A stretch of 57,967 nucleotides of DNA from Lucifugimonas sp038150225 (GCA_038150225.1 JAYQWG010000009.1:1-57967), one strand, 5' to 3'; shown: positions 1 to 9,149, counted from the stretch's first letter. Notes: generated by a model not told the origin, from the sequence alone. Numbers and translations are program-made.

Positions 1-93
1 AGGGGTTGTGACGGTGATGGTCATGAGGATGAGTTGCGGTGATGGTTGGTTTGGTGCGAATCCTAGCGCAGTCGTACGGATGATGTTCGACCA

Positions 94-121
94 GATCCCT
101 CCGCTCCGGTCGGGATGACAG
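94..121. repeat. R1-family hairpin repeat
   Basis: A short dispersed element: ATCCC (95-99) pairs with GGGAT (112-116) around a CTCCGCTCCGG-like core. Nearly the same sequence recurs near 21960, and a stem-variant copy lies at 34089. Confidence 0.7.
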
Positions 122-129
122 GTTGTGGG

Positions 130-135
130 TATACT
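130..135 (+). promoter_or_regulatory. putative -10 box of the sulfatase gene
   Basis: TATACT preceded by GGG. The same GGGTATACT string stands before the RraA gene (36345-36350), and a TATACT box precedes the cysH leader peptide. No convincing -35 was found, so this rests on the -10 and its position. Confidence 0.35.
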
Positions 136-157
136 CGCCGAAGTTTGAATTGAAGTT

Positions 158-1573
158 GTGAAAGAGGAACGAGCATTGAGCGAGCGGCCGAATATTTTGT
201 ACATCATGTCGGATGATCACGCGGCGCACGCGATTTCGGCCTATGGCAGCGTTGTGAATCAGACTCCGAACATTGATCGGCTGGCTGCCGAAGGTGTGAG
301 GCTTGAAAACACTTTTTGCACGAACGCTCTTTGCACACCAAGTCGGGCGACCATCCTGACGGGTCAGTACTCACACGTGAACGAGGTCAAAACCCTCGAC
401 GACAAGATCGATGCTTCACGTCCGGTCCAATCGCAAAAACTTCTAAAAGCCGCGGGCTACGACACTGCGATTGTCGGCAAGTGGCACCTCGGTAACGATG
501 ACGCCAGTCATCCTCAGGGATTCGACTACTGGAACGTTCTGCCTGAGCAGGGCGACTACTGGGATCCAAAATTTTTCGAGAACGGCAATGAAGTACAGTA
601 CGAGGGTTACTGCACCGACATCATTACTGAGAAAGCCGTCGACTGGCTCGATTCTCGAGACTCGGAAAATCCATTCTTCCTGATGGTTCACCACAAGGCT
701 CCGCACTCTCCGTGGCTGGCAGCTGAACGTCACCAGGACCTTGGTGTGGAAGGTGAGTTCCCGGAACCGGAAACCCTTATGGACAAGTACGAAACGCGGT
801 CGACCGCCGTGAAGATTTCGTCGATCCAAATCGAGGACACGCGCAAGGCTAATTTGAAATTCGATCCACCAGAGTGGGTGACGAACCGCGAGGAAAAACG
901 GAAGTGGGCGTACCAGCGGTACATCACCGACTACACCCGGACCGTTCAGGCGGTTGATGACAGTGTCGGGACGCTACTCGATTACCTCGACGAGCATGGT
1001 TTAGCTGAAAACACGCTGGTCGTTTACACGTCAGACCAGGGCATGTTCCTTGGCGACCATGGCTGGCACGACAAGCGGTTCATGTACGAGGAGTCGCTGC
1101 GAATGCCGTTCATTGCGCGGTACCCGGGTCAGATCGAAGCTGGTTCAGTGAACAGCGACATGCTGTTGAACATCGACTTCGCGCCAACGTTCATGGACTA
1201 TGCCGGCGTAGATGTGCCTGACGAAGTTCAGGGCGAATCGGGTCGTGGAGTGCTTGAAGGATCGACCCCGAGCGAGTGGCGCACAAGCTTGTACTACCGC
1301 TACTGGATGCACACGATCGGGCACCGGATCATTCCGCATTACGGTGTGAGGAACGAGAGGTACAAGTTGATTTACTACTACGGTGTGACGCCTGAGGACA
1401 CGGGGAATCCTGACCTCGTGCTGGATGCCGAGTGGGAGCTTTACGATCTGGAAGCTGATCCGCAGGAGTTGAACAACGTTTACGGGAACCCTGAGTTTGA
1501 TGATGTTCAGGCAGAGATGCTCGCGGAACTAGATCGGTTACAGGCTGCGTATGGGGATGAGGCGCGGCACTAG
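158..1573 (+). CDS. sulfatase (arylsulfatase-type, formylglycine-dependent)
   Basis: Sulfatase of the alkaline-phosphatase superfamily, expected to hydrolyse sulfate esters. The N-terminal metal-site motif SDDH (residues 18-21) is followed by the CTPSR signature at 59-63, whose cysteine is converted to the catalytic formylglycine in this family, then TILTGQ. A C-terminal metal site TSDQG lies near residue 300. The length of 471 is normal for a single-domain sulfatase. No signal peptide is visible, so a cytoplasmic location is likely. The frame opens at GTG 158, but AGAGGA (162-167) sits 8 nt before TTG 176, so the true start may be TTG 176, giving MSERPNILYIMSDDH. The substrate cannot be told; algal or other marine polysaccharide sulfate is a guess. 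It stands alone, with no maturase (anSME/FGE) nearby. Confidence 0.93.
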   Translation: MKEERALSERPNILYIMSDDHAAHAISAYGSVVNQTPNIDRLAAEGVRLENTFCTNALCTPSRATILTGQYSHVNEVKTLDDKIDASRPVQSQKLLKAAGYDTAIVGKWHLGNDDASHPQGFDYWNVLPEQGDYWDPKFFENGNEVQYEGYCTDIITEKAVDWLDSRDSENPFFLMVHHKAPHSPWLAAERHQDLGVEGEFPEPETLMDKYETRSTAVKISSIQIEDTRKANLKFDPPEWVTNREEKRKWAYQRYITDYTRTVQAVDDSVGTLLDYLDEHGLAENTLVVYTSDQGMFLGDHGWHDKRFMYEESLRMPFIARYPGQIEAGSVNSDMLLNIDFAPTFMDYAGVDVPDEVQGESGRGVLEGSTPSEWRTSLYYRYWMHTIGHRIIPHYGVRNERYKLIYYYGVTPEDTGNPDLVLDAEWELYDLEADPQELNNVYGNPEFDDVQAEMLAELDRLQAAYGDEARH

Positions 1574-1587
1574 GGTGGCGTGCTTGA

Positions 1588-1655
1588 CCTGGCCTACGTC
1601 CTTGGGTCATGCGTCGCAATCTCCTATCCCCTGACCCTTTCCAATCGGGAAAGAG
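1588..1655. repeat. R2-family hairpin repeat
   Basis: Contains the family hallmarks 'CGTCCTTGGGTCATGCGTCGCA' (shown in part), then TCTCCTATCCC, then a pyrimidine/purine hairpin (CCCTTTCC...GGGAAAG). The same order is seen in frame inside radA and at 23277-23398. Confidence 0.7.
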
Positions 1656-1678
1656 AATAGCAATTCCGGACCATGGAT

Positions 1679-1755
1679 TGTCATCCTGAGCCTGTCGAAG
1701 GATCTCGCTGCCCTACCACACCCCACCGAAGGTCCCTCCACTTCGGTCGGGACGC
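1679..1755. repeat. R1-family composite repeat
   Basis: A CATCCTGAGCCTGTCGAAGG half followed by the hairpin half GGTCCCTCC...GGTCGGGAC. It lies just past the stop of the HIT gene. Similar composites occur at 3055-3172, 13897-13978 and 34120-34203. Confidence 0.7.
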
Positions 1756-1759
1756 GTTG

Positions 1760-1968
1760 CTAACTAGGTCGGCGGTTTGTGGGTTGCTTAATGTGTGCCC
1801 GTATCCCCTTGCCCGCAAGCGGTTCATCGACGTGGCGCGGAATCACATGAAGGTGGACGTGCGGGATGATTTGTCCACCTACTCCACCTACATTCCATCC
1901 GACGCTGTAGCCATCTGGTGAAACTTCAGCGTCGATCAGTTCTTTGGCTCTAGCCAGGAGCTCCTGGG
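1760..1968 (-). CDS. HIT-family nucleotide hydrolase, C-terminal part (cut by the N gap)
   Basis: Reading from the gap on the minus strand gives an open frame ending at TAG (1760-1762). It contains GGQIIPHVHLHVIPRH, the histidine-triad signature H-x-H-x-H of Hint/Fhit-like nucleotide phosphoramidases and dinucleotide hydrolases. The spacing from the triad to the C terminus (about 30 residues) fits a small (about 110-140 aa) HIT protein. The N terminus is lost in the 100-N gap. The next sequence beyond the gap is the start of an HAD gene on the same strand, so two genes or a larger missing segment must be joined there. Confidence 0.85.
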
Positions 1969-2068
1969 NNNNNNNNNNNNNNNNNNNNNNNNNNNNNNNN
2001 NNNNNNNNNNNNNNNNNNNNNNNNNNNNNNNNNNNNNNNNNNNNNNNNNNNNNNNNNNNNNNNNNNNN
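1969..2068. other. assembly gap (100 N)
   Basis: Exactly 100 undetermined bases, the conventional size for a scaffold gap of unknown length. It truncates the HIT gene on its left and the HAD gene on its right, so at least the rest of both genes is missing. Confidence 0.99.
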
Positions 2069-2276
2069 CGAGATCTGTGAAGAGTTTCAGTTTGTCGGGC
2101 TGGTATCCATCCGCATCGATTCGCTCGAAAATTTCTACGGCATTTTCGATGGAGTGTTTTGTCTGATCTAAGACATCCGATTCGTAGAGCGTTTTTCCGA
2201 GGTAGCGCACTCCGGCGACTCTGTCGATGAGGGTGTTATCGAGGTCGAAGAGGATGTATCTGAAGGGTGGAGGCAT
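2069..2276 (-). CDS. HAD-superfamily hydrolase, N-terminal part (cut by the N gap)
   Basis: The first 69 residues are present, starting MPPPFRYILFDLDNTLID. The DLDNT segment (D11, D13) is HAD motif I, with the nucleophilic aspartate and the acid/base aspartate. The following helical segment looks like the start of a C1 cap. Probably a phosphoglycolate-phosphatase/pyrophosphatase-like enzyme, but the specificity region and motifs II-IV lie in the gap. It is transcribed away from the DUF429 gene, with only 18 nt (42 nt if the ATG start is used) between them. Confidence 0.8.
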
Positions 2277-2294
2277 GGAAGGGGAGTTTAGCGG

Positions 2295-3041
2295 GTGAGT
2301 GATTGCTATGCTCGAGGGATGAGTGAATATGTTGGTGTGGATGGTTGTAAGTCTGGTTGGTTCGCTGTTGGGATTGATCGATCAGGGCGGTACGAGCATG
2401 GACTGTTTCGCACTGCCAAGCATTTGTATCGTCATTTCGATGACGCTGAGCGATTCTTGATTGACATTCAAATAGGTCTGTCGGATCGAGGACCTGATGG
2501 CCGACGATGCGAGAAAGACGCTCGATCGCGGCTGGGTCCGCGAAATTCTTCGGTTTTTGTTTCACCTGCTCGCGGGACTTTGGACGTCGACAACTACCCG
2601 GATGCAAGTGCCAAGAACTTCGAGTTGACCGGTAAAAAGCTTTCAAAGCAAACCTGGTTCATCATGGACAAGATTCGCGAGGTTGATCAGCTAGTAGCTA
2701 GTGACTGTGACGCACGTAAAAAGTTCAACGAGGTGAATACCGAGTTGGTGTTCTGGGCGTTGAACGGACGAAAACCGATGAACCACTACAAGAAGACGAC
2801 CGAAGGTTTTGACGAGCGAATGGATTTGCTGGAATCACTGTATCCAGATTCGAGACGGTTGTACGACGAGTGTCTTAATCAGTACCTTCGGAAGGATGTA
2901 GCACGAGACGACATCGTCGATGCGATTGCACCGGCGGTTGGATTGTTCGTTGCCAACGGCGAAGTTGCCACTTTGCCTGAGCAACCGGAGATTGATTCGA
3001 CAGGTCTTGAGATCAAGATGACGTATCCGGTGGTTGGGTAG
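2295..3041 (+). CDS. DUF429 family protein (predicted RNase H-like nuclease)
   Basis: Matches the DUF429 pattern: an N-terminal strand with GVDGCKSGW, a central LIDIQIGL acidic strand, the block RRCEKDAR, and SVFVSPAR. The family is predicted to adopt an RNase H-like fold with acidic catalytic residues; its biological role is unknown. The frame opens at GTG 2295, but MSEYVGVDGCKSGW beginning at ATG 2319 starts exactly where the family's first strand begins, so 2319 is the more likely start (240 aa). It is followed by an R1 repeat and has no obvious operon partner. Confidence 0.8.
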   Translation: MSDCYARGMSEYVGVDGCKSGWFAVGIDRSGRYEHGLFRTAKHLYRHFDDAERFLIDIQIGLSDRGPDGRRCEKDARSRLGPRNSSVFVSPARGTLDVDNYPDASAKNFELTGKKLSKQTWFIMDKIREVDQLVASDCDARKKFNEVNTELVFWALNGRKPMNHYKKTTEGFDERMDLLESLYPDSRRLYDECLNQYLRKDVARDDIVDAIAPAVGLFVANGEVATLPEQPEIDSTGLEIKMTYPVVG

Positions 3042-3054
3042 GGGGCGTTTTTGA

Positions 3055-3172
3055 CCCTTCGACAGGCTCAGGATGACGAACAACAAACACTCTTCATCCT
3101 GAGCTCGTCGAAGGATCTCGCTGCCCCTATAACACCCCGCCGAAGGTCCCTCCAGCAAGGTCGGGACGTTTT
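3055..3172. repeat. R1-family double repeat
   Basis: Two facing halves (CTTCGACAGGCTCAGGATGA and CATCCTGAGCTCGTCGAAGG) form an imperfect inverted repeat, followed by the GTCCC...GGGAC hairpin half. It fills the space between the stops of the DUF429 gene and argC. Confidence 0.7.
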
Positions 3173-3176
3173 GGAT

Positions 3177-4136
3177 CTAGGCTGTTAGACCGTTGTCTTC
3201 TGGGAGTCCGAGCATGAGGTTCATGTTTTGGACGGCTGCACCTGAGGCACCTTTACCGAGGTTGTCGAGCTGCATGATGAGCATGACGTGACCGAGTGGA
3301 TTCGGCATTACTGAAATGTCGATGCGGTTGGTTTCGTTGGCAACTCTTGGATCGAAAGCTGGGTCAGCGTAGGCAAGTGTGTCTTCTATTGAATTGACCT
3401 TCACGAACTGCTCGTCGGCGTACCGAGCATCGAGGACTTCCCAAATATCGTTGGCAGATGTGCCGTTTTGCAGTACCGCTTTGTGCAGCGGGATTTCAAG
3501 GCGCATGCCGGTTGGGAACGGTCCAACTGAAGGCATGAACTGGGGTTCGTAAGTAAGACCCGTGTACTTGTGCATTTCCGGCACATGCTTGTGCTTCGTG
3601 TGCAGGGCGTAGGGCGATTCGAACGGAAGGTCGAACAGGTCGGGGCGTTCTTCTTCCCACTTCGCAATGAGTGTTTTGCCACCGCCTGTATATCCCGAAA
3701 TAGCGTGAATGCTTACCGGAGCATCTTTTCCGAGGAGTCCATTTTCAACTAACGGACGGATGCCAAGGATCATCCCAGTTGGGTAACAGCCAGGATTTGA
3801 AACGGTTGATGAGTTTGCGATTTTCTTGCGTTGGCCCGGAGCCATTTCGGGAAGCCCGAATGCCCAGTCGTCGTCTACGCGATGAGCGGTAGAAGCATCA
3901 ACGACTTTGGTACCTTTTTCGATGCACCAGCCAGCAGATTCAACCGCTGCGTCATCGGGTAGGCAAAGAATTGCAAGATCAGCGTCGGCAATGGCGGCTC
4001 GACGTTCGACAGGGTCTCGGCGCGCACCCTCAGGGAGGATGGAAAGCTCGATCAGGTCGTTCTCAGCAAGGCGGTCCTGGATGCGGAGACCCGTGGTGCC
4101 TGCGGAACCGTCGATATAGACCTTTGGTTTTGCCAT
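3177..4136 (-). CDS. argC: N-acetyl-gamma-glutamyl-phosphate reductase (short, type 2)
   Basis: Third step of arginine biosynthesis: NADPH reduction of N-acetylglutamyl-phosphate to the semialdehyde, in the cytoplasm. The N terminus KVYIDGSAGTTGLRI carries the nucleotide-binding glycine motif (GSAGTTG). SNPGCYPTG contains the catalytic cysteine, and SGYTGGGK and HTKHKHVPEM follow, as in the short AgpR class. The chosen start ATG at 4136 gives 319 aa, the usual length of the short form; the open frame continues 34 codons upstream without family similarity and runs into an R2 repeat. No other arg gene is in the window. Confidence 0.92.
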   Translation of the reverse strand: MAKPKVYIDGSAGTTGLRIQDRLAENDLIELSILPEGARRDPVERRAAIADADLAILCLPDDAAVESAGWCIEKGTKVVDASTAHRVDDDWAFGLPEMAPGQRKKIANSSTVSNPGCYPTGMILGIRPLVENGLLGKDAPVSIHAISGYTGGGKTLIAKWEEERPDLFDLPFESPYALHTKHKHVPEMHKYTGLTYEPQFMPSVGPFPTGMRLEIPLHKAVLQNGTSANDIWEVLDARYADEQFVKVNSIEDTLAYADPAFDPRVANETNRIDISVMPNPLGHVMLIMQLDNLGKGASGAAVQNMNLMLGLPEDNGLTA

Positions 4137-4582
4137 GATTCGTTGCGCCGATAAGTGATTCGGTAAAAGAACAGGCAAATAATTATGGCACTTGGATGGT
4201 GGGGTTGGGGGTGTTAACTCCGGGCGGACATTCGTCATTGGTCGAACAGTCTAGTCGCATTGATCCCCCTCTCTAGCTCTCCCCGTTACGCGAGGAGAGA
4301 ACTGACCCTCCCAGTCCGGGAGGGAGGAGTATTTGCACCGCACACCTGAATCAAACCTTTATGCGACGGTTTACATACATGGCGGTTTAGTGCCATTACG
4401 TCGTGCGGTTGAACTGCAAACGTAATAGGTTGTACGTACCGTTAGAGAAGGGTTGCCGAGGAGTCACCTTAATTAGTGGTTCGATAACAGGTAATTTTCT
4501 TTGCGGGTAGATAAGGCAGTTCATATAATTGAATATCCGGCTTTAGTAGAAGTCGGTTGATTATTTGAACGAGGAATTCGTA
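4137..4582 (+). promoter_or_regulatory. rpsA upstream region with promoter and R2 repeat
   Basis: No gene is seen between argC and rpsA. At 4221-4335 is an R2-type repeat whose terminal hairpin CCCTCCC (4306-4312) / GGGAGGG (4318-4324) is a stem variant with loop AGTCC. A promoter is visible further on: TTGCGG (4501-4506), a 17-nt spacer, and TATAAT (4524-4529), placing a start point about 45 nt before rpsA. The segment 4336-4500 holds nothing recognisable. Confidence 0.6.
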
Positions 4583-5941
4583 TTGGCGACAGCAGACACC
4601 CCAGATAGCCAGGCAGAAGTTCTGAAAGACGAACAGCCTGAGACGCAGAATAACGACACGACCGAGGCAGAAGCAGCACCAGCTGCAGAAGCTGAGGCGA
4701 CAGAAGCCCCGGCAGCAGAGGCAGAAGCTTCAACTGAAGAAGCAGATGCAGCTGTAGCGGTTGCAGAAAAGCCCGAGAGCGAGCTCACCATGGCAGACCT
4801 CTTGGACGAGTACCTTCCTTCGAAGATTCTCCGACGCGGAGAGATCATCGACGGTAAGGTCATGAGCCGCAAGCCTGAAGGAATGCTTGTAGACATTGGC
4901 TACAAGTCCGAGGGTTTCGTACCGACCAAAGAGATGAGGTCACTCGCTCCTGAGGCTCTTGATGAGTTGACGGTTGGCGACGAGATCATCGCTTACGTAG
5001 TGAACCCTGAGGGTTCGGAAGGTTCGTCGATTCTGTCGATCGACCGTGCTCGTGGTGAGCAAGGTTGGCGGGTGCTTGAGAAAGCAATGGATGGCGACGA
5101 GACCTGCAAGGGTGTCATCACCGGTTCAAACCGTGGTGGTGCCGTTGTCGAGTCCGAGGGCGTCCAGGGATTCGTCCCACTTTCACAGCTTGTTGGTCCA
5201 GCTCGAGAACTTTACGTTCCTGGTGGAGAGCCTCCTAAGGAAGGCTTCATCGGAATGGAGATCGAGTTCAAGATCATCGAGCTTAATCGCCGACGAAACC
5301 GGGCCATATTCTCCGAGCGGGCAGCTCTTCAGCAGTGGAAGCAAGTTCAGAAGCTTCGACTGGTGCAGGAACTTACCGAAGGTCAGATCCGAAAGGGTCG
5401 CGTAGCGGGAGTCTCAAACTTCGGTGCGTTCGTAGACCTTGGTGGAGCAGACGGACTTATCCACATTTCCGAGCTTTCCTGGGAGCCAATCAAGAGCCCA
5501 GAGGAAGTCGTTACCGTTGGCGAAGAGATCGATGTTTATGTTCTTCGTGTCGACAGGGAAAACCTGAAGATTGCGCTGAGCTTGCGTCGCCTACAGCCAG
5601 AGCCGTGGGACGAGATCGAGACCAAGTTCTCGGTTGGTCAGACGGTCGATGGCACGGTAACTAAGCTTGCGAACTTCGGTGCATTCGCTCGAATCGATCG
5701 AGGCATTGAAGGACTCATACATATCAGTGAGCTTGCACACCAGGTGATCAAGCATCCTAGGGATGTGGTCAACGAAGGCGATGAGCTGCAGTTGAAGATC
5801 ATCAGGATTGAGCCAGAACGTCGAAGGCTGGGTCTGAGTCTTAAGCAGACGCTGGACCCTAACGACGCTCCGGCTGACGATTCATCGGGCGAGAGCCTTG
5901 ATGGGTCAGACTTTGGAGACATCTTCGAAGACAGCGAATAA
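4583..5941 (+). CDS. rpsA: 30S ribosomal protein S1 (four S1 domains)
   Basis: Binds mRNA on the 30S subunit and helps initiation. An acidic Ala/Glu-rich N-terminal extension of about 80 residues is followed by four OB-fold S1 domains at about 86-155, 172-245, 270-336 and 353-421; the last two carry the canonical NFGAFV/ARI...GLIHISEL motif. The four-domain form, shorter than the six-domain E. coli protein, is usual outside Proteobacteria. The start is set at TTG 4583 because GAGGAA lies 6-7 nt upstream and gives MATADTPD; another TTG at 4565 lacks such a site. The acidic tail ends with IFEDSE. clpC follows after 43 nt. Confidence 0.93.
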   Translation: MATADTPDSQAEVLKDEQPETQNNDTTEAEAAPAAEAEATEAPAAEAEASTEEADAAVAVAEKPESELTMADLLDEYLPSKILRRGEIIDGKVMSRKPEGMLVDIGYKSEGFVPTKEMRSLAPEALDELTVGDEIIAYVVNPEGSEGSSILSIDRARGEQGWRVLEKAMDGDETCKGVITGSNRGGAVVESEGVQGFVPLSQLVGPARELYVPGGEPPKEGFIGMEIEFKIIELNRRRNRAIFSERAALQQWKQVQKLRLVQELTEGQIRKGRVAGVSNFGAFVDLGGADGLIHISELSWEPIKSPEEVVTVGEEIDVYVLRVDRENLKIALSLRRLQPEPWDEIETKFSVGQTVDGTVTKLANFGAFARIDRGIEGLIHISELAHQVIKHPRDVVNEGDELQLKIIRIEPERRRLGLSLKQTLDPNDAPADDSSGESLDGSDFGDIFEDSE

Positions 5942-5984
5942 AACTCACGGACTGCGGCAAGCAGTTCCTGAGGGGGGAAACTAA

Positions 5985-8501
5985 ATGCCGAGCAGGTTTG
6001 AAAAGTTCTCGGAGAGGGCCCGTAGGGTCCTGTCCCTGGCCCAGGAAGAAGCACAACGCTTCAACCACAACTACATCGGGACTGAGCACATTTTGCTCGG
6101 ACTCGTACGGGAGACCGAAGGTGTAGCAGCGCGAGTCCTTTCAAACCTGAATGTCGAGCTAGTTAAAGTCCGATCCGCGGTCGAATTCATAATCGGCCGC
6201 GGTGAACGCCCCACCCCCGGTGAGATTGGTCTCACCCCACGGGCGAAGAAAGTCATCGAGCTTGCGGTTGACGAAGCTCGCCGACTGAACCACCACTACA
6301 TTGGCACCGAGCACTTGCTCATCGGATTGATGCGCGAGGGCGAAGGTGTCGCTGCTGGTGTTCTCGAAAGTCTCGGCGTAAGCCTTGAGAAGGTTCGAGA
6401 AGAGACCAACCGCATCATCCAGAACCAGAGCTCTGGTAAGCAGGGTGGTGACCAGTCGACTTCACGCTCGACCCGCACTCCTACCCTTGATGAGCTTGGC
6501 GTAGATCTGACGCAGCGGGCTGCAGACGGTGACCTCGACCCTGTAGTGGGGCGTGACACTGAACTTCAGCGAGTTATTCAGATCCTGAGCCGCCGTACGA
6601 AGAACAACCCTGTTCTCATTGGCGAGCCTGGAGTTGGTAAGACTGCGATAGTTGAAAAGCTCGCAAACCTTGTTGTTGACGGTGATGTTCCGGAAACACT
6701 CCAGGGCAAGCGAGTGGTAACCCTCGACATGGGTGCGCTGGTCGCAGGTACCAAATACCGCGGTGAATTTGAAGAGCGCCTGAAGAAGGTTATCGCCGAA
6801 CTTAAGCAGGCCGGCAACTGCGTGTTGTTCATCGATGAAATGCACACCATGGTTGGTGCAGGTGCCGCGGAAGGTGCCGTTGATGCAGCGAACATTCTGA
6901 AGCCATCGCTTGCTCGCGGTGAGTTGCAGGTTGTTGGTGCAACAACTCAGGACGACTACCGCAAATATGTTGAACGTGACCCTGCACTTGAGCGCAGGTT
7001 CCTACCCGTAACTGTTGACGCTCCTGACTCGATTCAGACCGTCGATATTCTTCGCGGTGTGAAGGGCATGTACGAGGCTCACCACGATCTTGAGATCACG
7101 GAGGAAGCACTCGAAACTGCCGCCACGCTCGCTGATCGTTACATCGCCGACAGGCAGTTGCCTGACAAGGCGATTGACCTGATCGACGAAGCTGCTTCAC
7201 GTGTTCGTATCAAGCACTCGACTGTTCCCAAGGAACTGCGAGAGGCTCAGAAGGAGCTTGAGGCTGTACGGAGCGAGAAGAACGAAGTTATTTCAGCGCA
7301 AAAGTATGAAACTGCGGCAGAACTTCGGGACCGTGAACTGAAGCTGGTCACGAAGATCGAGCAGTTAGAGGCTGCATGGAAGAAGGACAATCCAGGTGTT
7401 GGCGAGGCGAAGGTCACAGCTGATGACATTGCTGAAGTCGTTGCCATGTGGACCCGCATTCCAGTCACTCGACTTGATGTTGAAGAGAAAGAGCGTCTTA
7501 TCAAGATGGAAGATGCTCTTCGTATGCACGTGGTTGGGCAGGACGAAGCTCTCAACGTTATTTCGAAGGCTGTCCGCAGGTCACGTGCCGGTTTGAAGGA
7601 TCCGAAGCGCCCGATTGGTGCATTCCTGTTCCTCGGACCTACTGGTGTTGGTAAGACTTACAGCGTGAAGAAACTTGCCGAGTACCTGTTCGGTGAAGAG
7701 GACGCCATGATCCGACTCGACATGTCGGAATTCATGGAGAAGCACTCGGTTGCACGATTGGTTGGAGCACCTCCCGGATACGTCGGATTTGACGAAGGTG
7801 GACAGCTCACTGAAGCAGTCCGACGTCGTTCGTACTCTGTGATTCTGCTCGATGAAATCGAGAAGGCGCACCCGGATGTGTTCAATATCCTGTTGCAGGT
7901 GTTTGAAGACGGTCACCTTACCGACTCTAAGGGTCGCAAAGTTGACTTCAAGAACACTGTGATCGTCATGACTTCGAACCTCGGATCGAACTTGATTCAA
8001 ACCAGCGGTGGTCTTGGCTTCGCCCGAGGCAACGAAGGTGCTGAACAGCTCGATTACGAGCGTGTGAAGGGCCGAGTTCTTGAAGCGGTAAAGGATCCTC
8101 GAAACGGCTTCAAGCCAGAGTTCCTGAACCGTATCGACGCAACTGTTGTGTTCCACCCGCTGGAGCAGGCTCACATTCTCGAAATCGTGGACATCATGAT
8201 GAAGGAAGTGCAAAGTCGAGTCCTCGACCACGGTCTGGTAATGCAGGTCACTGATGCTACTCGGGATTACCTCGCTGAGAATGGATTCGACCCGAAGATG
8301 GGTGCACGTCCGCTTCGCAGGTTGATCCAGGATGAGGTCGAGGACCAGCTATCGGAGAGACTGCTTCGTGGAGAGTTCAACGCCGGTGATTTTGTTGAAC
8401 TGGATATGAAGGACGGCTCGATTGTTGTCCAGACTCCTAAGAAGCGTTCCCGCAAGAAGTCGTCGGGAGCTGATGATAAAGAGCCGGTAGGTTCTGCCTA
8501 A
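5985..8501 (+). CDS. clpC: ATP-dependent Clp protease ATP-binding subunit ClpC
   Basis: AAA+ unfoldase that feeds ClpP and degrades misfolded or adaptor-delivered proteins. Two Clp_N repeats (about 1-145, each with the (N/H)xYIGTEH(I/L)L motif), first AAA module with Walker A GEPGVGKT (about 211), a UVR-type coiled segment at about 425-460 (the ClpC hallmark), second AAA module with GPTGVGKT (about 550), and a C-terminal D2-small domain. It lacks the long ClpB middle domain. 838 aa is the usual ClpC length. A strong Shine-Dalgarno (GAGGGGGG) precedes the ATG. No ctsR/mcsAB operon is attached; it follows rpsA by 43 nt and could be co-transcribed with it. Confidence 0.96.
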   Translation: MPSRFEKFSERARRVLSLAQEEAQRFNHNYIGTEHILLGLVRETEGVAARVLSNLNVELVKVRSAVEFIIGRGERPTPGEIGLTPRAKKVIELAVDEARRLNHHYIGTEHLLIGLMREGEGVAAGVLESLGVSLEKVREETNRIIQNQSSGKQGGDQSTSRSTRTPTLDELGVDLTQRAADGDLDPVVGRDTELQRVIQILSRRTKNNPVLIGEPGVGKTAIVEKLANLVVDGDVPETLQGKRVVTLDMGALVAGTKYRGEFEERLKKVIAELKQAGNCVLFIDEMHTMVGAGAAEGAVDAANILKPSLARGELQVVGATTQDDYRKYVERDPALERRFLPVTVDAPDSIQTVDILRGVKGMYEAHHDLEITEEALETAATLADRYIADRQLPDKAIDLIDEAASRVRIKHSTVPKELREAQKELEAVRSEKNEVISAQKYETAAELRDRELKLVTKIEQLEAAWKKDNPGVGEAKVTADDIAEVVAMWTRIPVTRLDVEEKERLIKMEDALRMHVVGQDEALNVISKAVRRSRAGLKDPKRPIGAFLFLGPTGVGKTYSVKKLAEYLFGEEDAMIRLDMSEFMEKHSVARLVGAPPGYVGFDEGGQLTEAVRRRSYSVILLDEIEKAHPDVFNILLQVFEDGHLTDSKGRKVDFKNTVIVMTSNLGSNLIQTSGGLGFARGNEGAEQLDYERVKGRVLEAVKDPRNGFKPEFLNRIDATVVFHPLEQAHILEIVDIMMKEVQSRVLDHGLVMQVTDATRDYLAENGFDPKMGARPLRRLIQDEVEDQLSERLLRGEFNAGDFVELDMKDGSIVVQTPKKRSRKKSSGADDKEPVGSA

Positions 8502-8511
8502 GATGTTCGTT

Positions 8512-8590
8512 GTTTAGCGATTGCAACGGAGTCACTCAGCTTGTAATCGCAATCTCACCCTCCAACTCCCCCGATCCGGGGGAGGGAAGC
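8512..8590. repeat. R2-family hairpin repeat
   Basis: GAGTCACTCAGCTT followed by a hairpin CTCCCCC (8566-8572), loop GATCC, GGGGGAG (8578-8584). It lies between clpC and the convergent pncC and might act as a structured 3' end, though no T-run follows directly. Confidence 0.7.
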
Positions 8591-8666
8591 GGAGCGCAGC
8601 AGGTTCTCCCCTTTTTTGTTTTCAACCCTAAACAGATCGATTAGGTCGGGCAGAAAAAGTAGGGAA

Positions 8667-9149
8667 TTAGCCCAAAACCGCAAGGAATAGTTCAAGAGTT
8701 CGTTCGGCGAATGTTTGCATGTTCGCTTCACGGTCGGCGATGCCGGTTTCGAGGGATTCTGCGCGATCAATGTCAGGACCTGAAACTGCAACACATGTGT
8801 GACCAGCGTCATCGCCGTAACGGTTGCCGGTTGGTCCGGCTGCCCCGGTTTCGCTGATGCCCCAGGTTGTCTCGAGTTTCGCTTTGCCCGTTTGTGCGAG
8901 GAGCAAAGCGTACGGCTCGCTGGCTGATCTCATTCCAGGGTGATCGTCGAGGTTGATACCCAAATAGAGGTCACGCGCTGGACCGGTGTAAACGACACAC
9001 CCACCCATGAAATAAGCGGATGCGCCGGGGACTGCGAGCAGTGCAGCCGATACCAATCCACCGCTGGATGACTCGGCTACTGCGACTGTTTCACCGCGTT
9101 CTTTTAGTTTTGCGCCAACTTCGTTTGCGAGGTCCTGGAGTTTGATCAT
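8667..9149 (-). CDS. pncC: nicotinamide-nucleotide amidase (CinA C-terminal domain protein)
   Basis: Deamidates nicotinamide mononucleotide to nicotinate mononucleotide in NAD salvage. The protein is a stand-alone CinA C-terminal domain of 160 aa, without the N-terminal MocF-like domain. Family motifs are VAVAESSSGGLVSAAL (usually AESCTGG; here Ser-Ser replaces Cys-Thr), YFMGGCVVYT and GISETGAAGPTG. The start is ATG 9149, since the 30 extra upstream codons have no family similarity. The Ser substitution in the AESCTGG motif is worth noting but sits next to the conserved Gly-Gly. Confidence 0.85.
   Translation of the reverse strand: MIKLQDLANEVGAKLKERGETVAVAESSSGGLVSAALLAVPGASAYFMGGCVVYTGPARDLYLGINLDDHPGMRSASEPYALLLAQTGKAKLETTWGISETGAAGPTGNRYGDDAGHTCVAVSGPDIDRAESLETGIADREANMQTFAERTLELFLAVLG

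Noticed and set aside
1673..1921. An 82-codon plus-strand ORF
   Set aside because: Its first half is an R1 repeat and its second half is antisense to the HIT gene.
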